Source: an uncultured Bacillota bacterium (GTDB lineage Bacteria; Bacillota; Sulfobacillia; UBA995; UBA9673). From it: a DNA stretch of 6,257 bases. The notes beneath the pieces are model-generated. The model saw only the letters and a program-made list of their open reading frames with translations, was not told the DNA's origin and made no database searches. The stretch covers positions 1 to 6,257 of the forward strand of contig CALMHV010000360.1 in assembly GCA_937863905.1 (NCBI GenBank). Direction: 5' to 3'. This document shows positions 1 to 6,257 of this stretch, in pieces. The position numbers and the translations under genes are program-made. Within the stretch, counting starts at the first letter, position 1. Every line of letters starts with the position of its first letter.

Positions 1-37
1 CGGGCCGGGAACCCTTCGCCGGCGGGGAGGCGGCCTG

Positions 38-70
38 AAGACGGAAAGAGCGGGCCGGCTTGGCCCGCTC
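38..70 (-). terminator. Rho-independent terminator after spoVT
   Basis: A perfect 9-bp inverted repeat (arms 48-56 and 62-70, GAGCGGGCC/GGCCCGCTC) closes a 5-nt loop. Read on the minus strand, the stem is followed directly by TTTCCGTCTT, a short and interrupted T-tract. It starts 40 nt past the spoVT stop codon, which is where an operon-ending terminator is expected. The T-tract is weak, so efficiency is uncertain, but the GC-rich stem and the position make it a convincing end of the unit. On the plus strand the bases after the stem are not T-rich enough to suggest strong two-way termination. Confidence 0.65.
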
Positions 71-109
71 AAGTCCTCTTGTCTTCCGGTCTCGGCTTGC
101 CGGCGGCTC

Positions 110-673
110 CTATTGCTCCATCTGCTTGGCCAAGAAGCCGGCCGCTGTCTCCGCGAGCTTCAACTCCGTAGCGGTCATCTCCGTCTCGGGGTCGCGCGAG
201 GCCATGATGACCGCGCCGATGGGGTCGCCACCCGAGATGATGGGGGCGACCACCAAGGCGGTGAACTTGCACTTATCTTCGTCTTCCGTGACAAAGGCGT
301 CAGGGATGAACTCCTGTTCCGGCGCCCGGTTCTGGAGCACGCTCCGGCGCTCTTCCATCGTCCGCTCGGCGAGCGGGCCGATCCGCTTCTCCAAGAACTC
401 CTTCTTGGCGGCGCCGGCCACAGCAATGATGGCGTCCCTGTCCGCGATCATCGAGATGTGGCCCACGGCTTCGTAGAGCGAGTCGGCGTACTCCTTGGCG
501 AAATCACCGAGTTCGGCGATGGGGGAGTACTTCTTGAGGATGACTTCCCCCTCGCGGTCAACGAAGATCTCCAGAGGGTCTCCCTCGCGAATTCTCATGG
601 TGCGACGGATTTCCTTGGGTATCACGACTCGGCCCAGGTCGTCGATCCTCCGAACAATACCCGTGGCCTTCAT
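110..673 (-). CDS. spoVT: Stage V sporulation protein T (SpoVT), AbrB-family regulator
   Basis: A 187-residue protein, close to the 178 residues of Bacillus SpoVT. Residues 1-50 form an AbrB/SpoVT swapped-hairpin DNA-binding domain: the opening MKATGIVRRIDDLGRVVIPK and the following EIRRTMRIREGDPLEIF are near-diagnostic. Residues from about 55 to 187 fit the GAF-like sensor domain of SpoVT, with ISMIADRDAIIAVAG and the glycine-rich turn ISGGDPIGAVIM. In Bacillus, SpoVT is a tetrameric forespore regulator that activates or represses sigma-G-dependent genes and its own gene. The ATG start is preceded by GAGGAGG eight bases away and opens exactly at the conserved N-terminus, so the start is secure. 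The gene is the last of the cluster; it follows the SurA-like gene after 140 nt that may hold its own promoter, and precedes a terminator. A same-length reading frame on the opposite strand is a shadow. Confidence 0.96.
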   Translation of the reverse strand: MKATGIVRRIDDLGRVVIPKEIRRTMRIREGDPLEIFVDREGEVILKKYSPIAELGDFAKEYADSLYEAVGHISMIADRDAIIAVAGAAKKEFLEKRIGPLAERTMEERRSVLQNRAPEQEFIPDAFVTEDEDKCKFTALVVAPIISGGDPIGAVIMASRDPETEMTATELKLAETAAGFLAKQMEQ

Positions 674-681
674 TAGGATTC

Positions 682-688
682 CCTCCTC
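682..688 (-). promoter_or_regulatory. Strong Shine-Dalgarno site of spoVT
   Basis: The minus strand reads GAGGAGG, then eight bases, then the spoVT ATG. It is a near-perfect match to the anti-Shine-Dalgarno end of 16S rRNA at ideal spacing, and it fixes the spoVT start. Confidence 0.85.
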
Positions 689-718
689 ATGGGCAAGAAA
701 GCCAGTTTAGTTCTCGTT

Positions 719-752
719 TGATATGGTATAGCTCCGCTGACACCTTTATTCA
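719..752 (-). promoter_or_regulatory. Candidate spoVT promoter in an AT-rich island
   Basis: The 140-nt gap between the SurA-like stop and spoVT turns AT-rich, in sharp contrast to its surroundings. On the minus strand it holds TGAATA (752-747), then a 16-nt spacer, then TATACC (730-725), which partly overlaps CATATCA (725-719). TGAATA equals the sigma-G -35 consensus, and Bacillus spoVT is known to be sigma-G dependent. However, no -10 element of good sigma-G form lies at the usual 17-18 nt spacing: CATATCA is at 21 nt. TATACC could instead serve as a weak sigma-A -10. A promoter here is likely; which sigma factor uses it cannot be settled by eye. Confidence 0.4.
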
Positions 753-813
753 TTTCTGCCATTTGGACAAGCCATTCCCGGTGACTAGGCCCCCGTTCCG
801 CGCCCGCCTCGGC

Positions 814-1569
814 CTACTTGGGGTCGGCAATCGTGGCCTTTGCCCGAAGAGTCTGTAGGAACCCAGAATAGACCTCGCTCCTTTTCTGCTGGAGTATTTC
901 CTGCCCTAGTGTGTCCCTGACATCCTGCAAAGATAACCCCTCTGCGTCCAGCGTTTCCTTGTATTGTTCGTAGAAGGCGACGATGTCCGGCTCGGTGACC
1001 GTCGTGTCGGCCGTGACCGCCGTGTACAGTTTCTCATTCAGGACCTGGTTCCTCACGTAGGCGGCCAGGTCGTCGGAACTGACGCCATAGCGGAGCCTGG
1101 CCACGGTGATGCGCAGCGTCGTGGTGTAGAGGGTCTTGAGGGCCGACGCCTGCTGCGTCTCATTGTCCTTGATCTCCTGGTCGGTGGGCACGAGGTTCCT
1201 CGCCGCCGCTTCGGCCAGGACGAGCTGCTCGTCGACCAGGGAGTCGAGGATGGCCGTCTTGGTCTCCGCGCTCACAGTCTTGAGGTCGTTGGCGAACTGA
1301 AGGATTTTGGTGCGCGTGTCGAGTTCGTGCTGGGTGATGTTCACGGCGTTGACCGTCTTCAGGACCTTAGCGGCCGCCGCCCGGCCGGTGATGAGCGAGT
1401 AGACCCCCCAGCCGGCCAGCCCAAGGACGAGCCCTATCACCAGGGTGAGGTTGATGATCCGGGACACTCGGGGGGGCAGGAAGGTGGTTCTCGTCCTCTC
1501 TTTGGACGCCACCATCTGCTTGCGTCTGGCCGCGGCCCGCTGCTTGGCGCGCCTCTCAGTTCTCGACAT
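814..1569 (-). CDS. Membrane-anchored SurA N-terminal-domain-like protein (putative foldase without PPIase domain)
   Basis: A 251-residue protein. Residues 1-37 are strongly basic (RTERRAKQRAAARRKQ) and should stay in the cytoplasm. Residues 38-60 form one transmembrane helix, with no cysteine for a lipobox, so it is a signal-anchor protein with an extracellular C-terminal part. Residues 72-135 match the SurA/PrsA N-terminal chaperone domain (NAVNITQHELDTR, then ILDSLVDEQLVLAEAAARN). Residues 190-247 resemble the trailing helices that pack against it (TEPDIVAFYEQYKETL, GQEILQQKRSEVYSGFL). Between them I see no parvulin rotamase motifs such as the HIL segment of PrsA, so it is probably a non-catalytic chaperone. 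The ATG has AGAGGAG seven bases upstream and overlaps the mfd end by 14 nt, so expression is coupled to mfd. Peptidylprolyl-isomerase-type genes between mfd and spoVT are known in other Clostridia. Its client proteins cannot be inferred. Confidence 0.8.
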   Translation of the reverse strand: MSRTERRAKQRAAARRKQMVASKERTRTTFLPPRVSRIINLTLVIGLVLGLAGWGVYSLITGRAAAAKVLKTVNAVNITQHELDTRTKILQFANDLKTVSAETKTAILDSLVDEQLVLAEAAARNLVPTDQEIKDNETQQASALKTLYTTTLRITVARLRYGVSSDDLAAYVRNQVLNEKLYTAVTADTTVTEPDIVAFYEQYKETLDAEGLSLQDVRDTLGQEILQQKRSEVYSGFLQTLRAKATIADPK

Positions 1570-4500
1570 TGCGACTCTCCTCTCGCTGGCGCGGCCCGTC
1601 GGCCCGCGCCCCGCTGGTCTCCTGCGCCACCCGCCCCGCGACGAGGGTTAGGAGGTCCAGCAACCCCTCCAAGAGTTCCACGTTCTCCCGTGAGGCGCCT
1701 GTCTTCGGAGTACCGAGACTTGCGCGCCGCCCCGGCCGGTACCCGAGGAGCATCGCCTTCCCTGCCGCCCGGACGGCGACCCCGCTCTGCTTGCCCACGA
1801 GGGCGCTGAGAGCCTCCCGCGCCGCGGGCGATGGGCGGTCGAACCTGACCACGAGACCCCCGCTGGCCTCCCGGGCGACCGAGACCCCACCGAGCCTGCC
1901 CACGGCCACCTTCACCCGGGCCACCGTCAACAAGTTCCGCACCGGTTCCGGCGGCCGCCCGTAGCGGTCGGCCAGCTCCTCCTGAAGATCGTCGGCCTCG
2001 GCCGGTTCGGCGATGGCGGCGATGCGATGGTAGGCCTCCATCTTCTGGCGCGCGTTCGGGACGTAGCTGTCGGGCAGGAAGGCATCGACGTTGACGTCGA
2101 TCGACGTCTCCGGCCGGCTGGCCCCGGCCTCCCCTTTGAGCCGGCGGACGGCGTCCTCGAGCATCCGGCAGTAGAGCTCGAAACCGACCGAGGCGATGAA
2201 CCCGTGCTGCTCGGGTCCGAGGAGGTTGCCGGCCCCCCGGATCTCAAGGTCGCGCAGGGCTATCTTGTACCCCGACCCGAGTTCGGTGAAGTCGCGAATG
2301 GCCTCCAGGCGCTTCTCGGCCAGCTCGGAGATGACCCGCCCCGGACGGTAGGTGAAGTAGGCGTAGGCCACCCGGCTCGAGCGCCCGACCCGCCCCCGAA
2401 GTTGGTAGAGCTGGGCCAGGCCGAGCGTGTCGGCGTCTTCGACGATGAGCGTGTTGACGTTGGGCAGGTCCAGGCCCGACTCGATGATGGTCGTGGACAC
2501 AAGGATATCGTACTCACCATCCAGGAATTCCATCATCACCCGCTCGAGGTCCTCCTCCTTCATCTGGCCGTGCCCGATACCGACGCGGGCCTTGGGCAGG
2601 AGTTCTCGCAGGCGCGCGGCCACGGTGTCAATGGTCTGCACCCGGTTGTGCACGTAGAAGACCTGGCCGCCCCGGGCAAGTTCGCGGAGAACGGCGTCCC
2701 GGACGAGGTCCTCGTCGTACTCGACCACGTAGGTCTGCACCGGATAGCGGTCCTCGGGCGGCGTGTCGATGACGCTCATATCGCGTAGGCCGACCAGAGC
2801 CATGTTCAGGGTTCGCGGGATGGGTGTGGCCGTGAGAACCAGGACATCGACCACGGCCTTGAGTTCCTTCAGGCGCTCCTTGTGTCCGACGCCGAACCGA
2901 TGCTCCTCGTCGATGACGAGGAGGCCCAGATCCTTGAAAGCGACGTCCGCGCCAAAGAGGCGATGGGTGCCGATGACGATGTCGGCGCGCCCCGCCTTGA
3001 GATCGCGGATGGTTTTGTCCTGACGGGCGCGCGACCGGAACCGGCTGAGGAGGTCGACGTTGACGGGGTAACCCGCGAAACGCTCTCGGAAGGTGTGGTA
3101 GTGCTGCTGGGCCAGGACGGTCGTCGGCACCAAGACGGCGACCTGCCGGCCGTCAGTGACGGCCTTGAAGGCGACCCGCACGGCCACCTCGGTCTTTCCG
3201 TAGCCGACGTCGCCACAGAGAAGGCGGTCCATGGGCACCGGGCGCTCCATGTCCCGTTTGATCTCCTCGGTCGCCACGATCTGGTCCGGGGTCTCCTCGT
3301 ACCGGAAGCCCGCCTCGAACTCGGCCTGCCAGGCGCCGTCCTCGGCGAAGGCGTGGCCGGCCCGGGTCTCCCGCTCCGCGTAGAGTTTGAGGAGGTCGAC
3401 GGCCAGCTTCTGAAGAGACTCTCTGGCCTTGTTCTTGACCCGCGCCCACTCGCTGCCGGCCAGTCGATGGATCTTGGGCTCCTGGCCCTCGACCCCCACG
3501 TACTTCTGTAAAGCGCCGACCTGGTCGGCGGGAATGTAGAGGCGGTCCTCGCCGGCGTACTTGATGAGGATGTAGTCCCGCGTGACCCCCAGGGTCTCCA
3601 TGTTCTTGACGCCGAGGTAGACCCCGATCCCGTGGCTGACGTGGACCACATGGTCCCCGACCTCCAGGTCGCGGTAGGAGGCGAGGGCCCGGGCCACCCC
3701 CTCACCCAAGACCTGGGCCGTGCGGCGGTGGCGCCGCTTGGGGGCGCGGCCCCGGATCTGGGCGTCGGTGACCACGCGGAGCCGGAGCGCGGGAAGGTAG
3801 AAACCCTCTTCGAGCACGCCCCGGGCCACGACGGTCTGGGCGGCCGTCCGCCGCGGGGTGAAGACGGGCGCCGGTCCGGCCTCAGCCTCGCGCAGCGCGC
3901 GGGAGAGACCCTGGACCCCGTCGGCCGAGCCGGCCAGGACGAGGACGTGGTCACCGGCCTGCCGCCAGCGCCCCAGCTCAGCCAGGAAGTCCTTCCACTG
4001 CCCGTGGAAGGACGGGATGGTCTGATGGCGCGGATTCACGATGTTACGGAGTTCCGGCGACGGGGTGCGTCGGAGGAGCTGGGTCAAGTACACGGTGGCG
4101 TGGGACACGGACCTGGCGACCACGTCGCCGTACCCGACGCCACAAGTGGCCTGGTCGGGCAGGAGGCCGCCGCTCTCCAACAGGACGGCGAAGCGCTCGG
4201 CGTGTTCGACGGCCAGGCTCTTGGCCGCCTGCTCCAGGCGCGCCGGCTCGTCGAGGAAGACGGCCGCCCCGGGAGGGAGGTACTCGAAAATGAGCGGGAG
4301 ATGGTGGCGGCGGCCATCCGCGGCCTCCGGCCCGCCGGCTGCGCCCCCCGACCCGCCGGCTGCGGCCTCCGGCCCGCCGGCCAGGAAAGGAGCGTAGGCA
4401 TCGGCGTCCTCGAGGAACGTCCCTGACTCCATCTTCTCAATGTCCGCGAGCACCTTGGCCTGGAGACGCTGGGCCGCCTCGGGACGGCCGAGGCGCTCGA

Positions 4501-5305
4501 GCCGCTTGGCCGCCTCGTTCACCGCTTGGCGGACGGCCCGAGCCAGGCCGGTCGTCTCGCCGGCGTCGAGGACCCATTCCCGGGCCGGTCCCAACCGAGC
4601 CTCCAGGTGGTCCCGAAACGACTTTTGTGTCGAGAGAGAGAAACTACGGATGGACGCTATCGCCTCGTCGGAGAACTCGAAGCGGAAGGGGTCGCTCACG
4701 GAGGGCGGGAAGACGTCGACGATGCCGCCGCGAAGACTGAAGTCCCCGGGGTGCTCCACCTGAGGGGCGCGCTGGTAGCCGGCTTCGACCAGGCGCAAGG
4801 CCAGGCCGTGCGGTTCCAGCCTCATCCCCCGCCGCAGCACGGAGAGGACGCGCCCCAGACGGCCCGGCGACGGGCAGAGGCCCATGACCGCCTCGACCGG
4901 GGCCACCAGCAGGACCGGCCGCTCCGCTAGGAGCGCGTCGAGAACCCAGAGGCGCTGGGCCTGGATCTCCCCGGACTGCGCGACGACACCCAGCGGAGAG
5001 AACTCGCGCGGGGGGAAAAGGGCCACCGCGTCCTCGCCGAGCCAGGTGATGAAGTCGGTCTCAAGACGACGCGCGGCCTCCATGTCGCCGCACACGTACA
5101 GGCTGGGCAGGGTGCGTTCGCGGTGCGTGGCCGCGGCGAGGAGGGTCTTGGCCGAGCCGCCCACGCCGTGGACGGCCTGCGCCGAGTTCGGGCTCAGAGC
5201 GTCGACGACGGCCCGGACTTCCACGGATGAGGCGACCTCATCGAGGACCTGCTCAATGGGGCTCGGCGCCGTGGGACCGGGTCGCTCAGCGAAGTCCCTG
5301 CTCAA
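1556..5305 (-). CDS. mfd: Transcription-repair coupling factor Mfd (DNA translocase)
   Basis: Mfd binds RNA polymerase stalled at DNA damage, pushes it off by ATP-driven translocation, and recruits UvrA for nucleotide excision repair. All parts are visible (numbering from the TTG start, 1249 residues). A UvrB-like N-terminal module spans about 10-390, with GDFSLRGGIVDVFPP near 188-202 in the UvrA-binding part. The CarD-like RNA polymerase interaction domain starts near 546 (DLEVGDHVVHVSHGIGVYLG). The RecG-like motor has Walker A GDVGYGKT (698-705), DEEH (799-802), TATP (825-828), TTIIESGLDLPNV (about 938-949) and QLRGRVGR (968-975), followed by the TRG segment. The autoinhibitory D7 domain lies around 1065-1180. 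I chose TTG because it overlaps the upstream stop as TTGA and has AAGGGTGA at good spacing; a GTG at 5338 would add 11 residues but lacks a ribosome site. It lies between the PrsW-like and SurA-like genes and overlaps both. A Gly/Ala repeat near 309-329 is the one oddity. Confidence 0.97.
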   Translation of the reverse strand: MSRDFAERPGPTAPSPIEQVLDEVASSVEVRAVVDALSPNSAQAVHGVGGSAKTLLAAATHRERTLPSLYVCGDMEAARRLETDFITWLGEDAVALFPPREFSPLGVVAQSGEIQAQRLWVLDALLAERPVLLVAPVEAVMGLCPSPGRLGRVLSVLRRGMRLEPHGLALRLVEAGYQRAPQVEHPGDFSLRGGIVDVFPPSVSDPFRFEFSDEAIASIRSFSLSTQKSFRDHLEARLGPAREWVLDAGETTGLARAVRQAVNEAAKRLERLGRPEAAQRLQAKVLADIEKMESGTFLEDADAYAPFLAGGPEAAAGGSGGAAGGPEAADGRRHHLPLIFEYLPPGAAVFLDEPARLEQAAKSLAVEHAERFAVLLESGGLLPDQATCGVGYGDVVARSVSHATVYLTQLLRRTPSPELRNIVNPRHQTIPSFHGQWKDFLAELGRWRQAGDHVLVLAGSADGVQGLSRALREAEAGPAPVFTPRRTAAQTVVARGVLEEGFYLPALRLRVVTDAQIRGRAPKRRHRRTAQVLGEGVARALASYRDLEVGDHVVHVSHGIGVYLGVKNMETLGVTRDYILIKYAGEDRLYIPADQVGALQKYVGVEGQEPKIHRLAGSEWARVKNKARESLQKLAVDLLKLYAERETRAGHAFAEDGAWQAEFEAGFRYEETPDQIVATEEIKRDMERPVPMDRLLCGDVGYGKTEVAVRVAFKAVTDGRQVAVLVPTTVLAQQHYHTFRERFAGYPVNVDLLSRFRSRARQDKTIRDLKAGRADIVIGTHRLFGADVAFKDLGLLVIDEEHRFGVGHKERLKELKAVVDVLVLTATPIPRTLNMALVGLRDMSVIDTPPEDRYPVQTYVVEYDEDLVRDAVLRELARGGQVFYVHNRVQTIDTVAARLRELLPKARVGIGHGQMKEEDLERVMMEFLDGEYDILVSTTIIESGLDLPNVNTLIVEDADTLGLAQLYQLRGRVGRSSRVAYAYFTYRPGRVISELAEKRLEAIRDFTELGSGYKIALRDLEIRGAGNLLGPEQHGFIASVGFELYCRMLEDAVRRLKGEAGASRPETSIDVNVDAFLPDSYVPNARQKMEAYHRIAAIAEPAEADDLQEELADRYGRPPEPVRNLLTVARVKVAVGRLGGVSVAREASGGLVVRFDRPSPAAREALSALVGKQSGVAVRAAGKAMLLGYRPGRRASLGTPKTGASRENVELLEGLLDLLTLVAGRVAQETSGARADGPRQREESRNVEN
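1577..1583 (-). promoter_or_regulatory. Shine-Dalgarno site of the SurA-like gene
   Basis: AGAGGAG on the minus strand, seven bases before the ATG and inside the last codons of mfd. It supports this start codon and the 14-nt overlap with mfd. Confidence 0.7.
3989..4013. repeat. Perfect 10-bp inverted repeat inside mfd
   Basis: Arms GTCCTTCCAC (3989-3998) and GTGGAAGGAC (4004-4013) flank a 5-nt loop. It could form a stable hairpin in the mfd message. It encodes the conserved SFHGQWKD segment of Mfd and has no T-run after it, so it is not a terminator and may be a by-product of the coding sequence. Confidence 0.6.
4320..4382. repeat. Three tandem 21-bp units in mfd encoding Gly/Ala-rich heptads
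   Basis: Three consecutive 21-nt units (4320-4340, 4341-4361, 4362-4382). Units 1 and 3 differ only at the last base; unit 2 differs from unit 1 at three places. In the mfd frame they give AGGPEAA, AGGSGGA and AGGPEAA, at about residues 309-329. The length is a multiple of three, so the frame is kept. They lie just before the conserved FEYLPPGAAVFLDEPARL segment of the N-terminal module, in what should be a surface loop. This looks like a lineage-specific loop expansion by slippage or unequal exchange. Confidence 0.85.
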
Positions 5306-5745
5306 CGGGTCACCCTTCCCATCACCAGAGCGTTCCACCCGACGTGGACCAGGTAGGCGACCGCGCTCCCCGCCACCCAGGCTAGCGCTCCGAGAGAACC
5401 CGCGCCTGTGAGCGTCCCGGCGACAGCGACGGTCAGGGCGCCGAAAAGGGTGTGACCACCGAGTCCCGACAGAGCGGCCGCGGCGCGTCGGCTACCCCGG
5501 CGGTCTCGACCGGCCGTCAGGTCATAGGCGGCTTCGAGCAGCCCGAAAGATACGTGCACGACCAGAACCGGGGCGCCCAGGAGGAGGGCCAGTCCGGTCT
5601 TGAGCGCCTCCTCAAGCCCCGGGGCGATCAGGACGATGGCCCTCGGGCCGAGGCGCCCGCGGAAGAGACGGTTTCCGGCGTAGGCGCCCGCCGCGGCGAC
5701 GAGCGCGGCGACGGCCACTCGCACGGCCACCGCGCCGGGGCTCAA
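5302..5745 (-). CDS. Small PrsW-like membrane protein (putative intramembrane metalloprotease)
   Basis: A 147-residue, very hydrophobic protein with about four or five membrane segments (roughly 5-24, 36-58, 60-76, 94-113 and 116-141). It carries the spaced polar motifs of the PrsW (M82) protease family, part of the wider CPBP/Abi superfamily: EEALK at 45-49 (EExxK), FGLLE at 67-71, HTLFG at 98-102 and HVGWN at 134-138. In Bacillus, PrsW cuts the anti-sigma factor RsiW within the membrane; the substrate here is unknown. The protein is shorter than Bacillus PrsW (about 218 residues) but keeps the catalytic-type Glu and His residues. The start is a TTG overlapping the pth stop as TTGA, with GAGG ten bases upstream; the end overlaps the mfd start in the same way. 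It occupies the slot that fin (anti-sigma F) holds in Bacillus, but shows no similarity to that small cytoplasmic zinc-binding protein. Family assignment rests on motifs only. Confidence 0.6.
   Translation of the reverse strand: MSPGAVAVRVAVAALVAAAGAYAGNRLFRGRLGPRAIVLIAPGLEEALKTGLALLLGAPVLVVHVSFGLLEAAYDLTAGRDRRGSRRAAAALSGLGGHTLFGALTVAVAGTLTGAGSLGALAWVAGSAVAYLVHVGWNALVMGRVTR
5310..5317 (-). promoter_or_regulatory. Shine-Dalgarno site that favours the TTG start of mfd
   Basis: The minus strand reads AAGGGTGA, then CCCG, then TTG. GGTGA pairs with the anti-Shine-Dalgarno end, and the spacing is right once aligned to the full AGGAGGTGA consensus. The alternative GTG at 5338 has no purine-rich stretch ahead of it, so this site decides the start. 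Confidence 0.55.
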
Positions 5746-6257
5746 CTCCGGTCGACCTCGCCCGACTCCGCGTTCCGGTTGAAGGAGTTCATCGCCGCCG
5801 CAAGTCCTTCGCGGAGGACGGCCAGACAGGCATCGGCCGCCCTGGCGACAGCGTCAGCCAAAGCCAAAGCCTCGTCGGGTTCCGGCCTTTGCAACACGAA
5901 CTCGACGGGGTCCACGCCTTCGGGCGGTCGTCCGATGCCTACCTTCACCCTGACGAAGTCGTCGGAGCCGAGTTCCTCGATGATGGAGGTCACGCCCCGG
6001 TGTCCGCCGCTCGAACCGCCGCGCCGCACGCGGAGACGTCCGGCCGCGAGGTCGAGGTCGTCGTGCACGACGATGAGTCCCTCCGGGCCGACACGCCGAC
6101 CGCGCAGGACCGCGGTGACGGCGGAACCGCTTAGGTTCATGAAGGTCGTCGGCAGGAGGAGGGTGACATCGCTTGTCGTGACGACGAGGCCGTGACGCCC
6201 CCGACGGAATCGCGGGAGACCCAGTTCGCGGCCCAGCCGGCGCACGGCCTGGTAGCC
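5742..6257 (-). CDS. pth: Peptidyl-tRNA hydrolase (Pth), 5' end cut by the window edge
   Basis: Pth releases tRNA from peptidyl-tRNAs that fall off the ribosome, by hydrolysing the ester bond in the cytoplasm. 171 residues are visible and the frame runs open to the window edge. Family motifs are plain (counted from the first visible codon): PTTFMNLSG (36-44) with the substrate-binding Asn, HDDLDL (65-70) with the catalytic-site Asp, GGSSGGHRG (80-88) and GIGRP (107-111). The first visible residues, GYQAV, align just after the RHN motif of known Pth proteins. About 20 residues are therefore missing, including the catalytic His a few positions upstream. A GTG at 6245 is an internal valine codon, not the start. 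Its stop overlaps the TTG of the PrsW-like gene. In Bacillus the same gene (spoVC) heads the fin-mfd-spoVT neighbourhood, which supports the assignment. Confidence 0.95.
   Translation of the reverse strand, partial: GYQAVRRLGRELGLPRFRRGRHGLVVTTSDVTLLLPTTFMNLSGSAVTAVLRGRRVGPEGLIVVHDDLDLAAGRLRVRRGGSSGGHRGVTSIIEELGSDDFVRVKVGIGRPPEGVDPVEFVLQRPEPDEALALADAVARAADACLAVLREGLAAAMNSFNRNAESGEVDRS

Noticed and set aside
113..676. A 187-codon open frame on the plus strand opposite spoVT
   Set aside because: It mirrors spoVT almost exactly, as expected for the opposite frame of a GC-rich gene. It has no ribosome site and a composition unlike a folded protein, while spoVT is certain.
964..1809. A 281-codon plus-strand frame across the SurA-like gene and the end of mfd
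   Set aside because: It spans the junction of two well-supported minus-strand genes, resembles no known family, and ends in a Pro/Arg/Ser-rich tail typical of GC-rich shadow frames.
2027..4930. Several long plus-strand frames (for example 2027-2788, 2882-3511, 3632-4426) and minus-strand alternate frames inside mfd
   Set aside because: All lie within the continuous, motif-rich Mfd frame. The Arg/Pro/Ser-rich translations are what GC-rich third positions give out of frame.
5303..5338. GTG at 5338 as the start of mfd
   Set aside because: Possible, but there is no Shine-Dalgarno site ahead of it and it would overlap the PrsW-like gene by 37 nt. The TTG at 5305 has both a ribosome site and a 4-nt overlap. 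Only 11 poorly conserved residues are at stake.
5452..6195. A 247-codon plus-strand frame opposite the PrsW-like gene and pth
   Set aside because: It is antisense to Pth with all its motifs, and the translated product is low in complexity with no recognisable domain.
6243..6245. GTG as the start of pth
   Set aside because: The frame continues upstream to the window edge with residues that align to Pth, and the essential N-terminal His and Asn would be lost with this start.
1..6257. A new defence, mobile or biosynthetic system
   Set aside because: No transposase, integrase, toxin-antitoxin pair, CRISPR repeat, nuclease or synthase is present. Apart from the PrsW-like gene, everything fits a known housekeeping and sporulation neighbourhood.

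Overview
This window is a compact, one-directional gene cluster from the chromosome of what looks like a high-G+C, endospore-forming member of the Bacillota (Firmicutes). The case rests on three points. There is a clear SpoVT, a transcription factor of endospore formers. The order pth, (small gene), mfd, (SurA/PrsA-like gene), spoVT is a variant of the known Bacillus/Clostridia pth-fin-mfd-spoVT neighbourhood. Shine-Dalgarno sites are also strong. The DNA is GC-rich throughout, apart from an AT-rich patch at about 670-770. Lineages such as Symbiobacterium or Thermaerobacter relatives would fit, but the sequence alone does not fix the genus.

All genes lie on the minus strand, so transcription runs from position 6257 towards 1. 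In that order they are: peptidyl-tRNA hydrolase (pth, missing its first ~20 residues beyond the window edge); a 147-residue, four-helix membrane protein with the spaced motifs of PrsW-type intramembrane proteases; the transcription-repair coupling factor Mfd; a membrane-anchored SurA N-domain-like chaperone without a visible PPIase domain; and spoVT. The first four genes overlap each other by 4, 4 and 14 nt and are almost certainly one translationally coupled operon. spoVT follows after 140 nt of AT-richer DNA that probably carries its own promoter, and the unit ends at a hairpin terminator at about 38-70.

Functionally the cluster mixes translation housekeeping (Pth), repair of transcription-blocking lesions (Mfd), envelope protein quality control (SurA-like, PrsW-like) and forespore gene regulation (SpoVT). 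No intergenic stretch exceeds 300 bases. I found no RNA gene, mobile element, CRISPR array or obviously new multi-gene system. The most notable point is the PrsW-like gene between pth and mfd, where Bacillus carries the anti-sigma-F gene fin.
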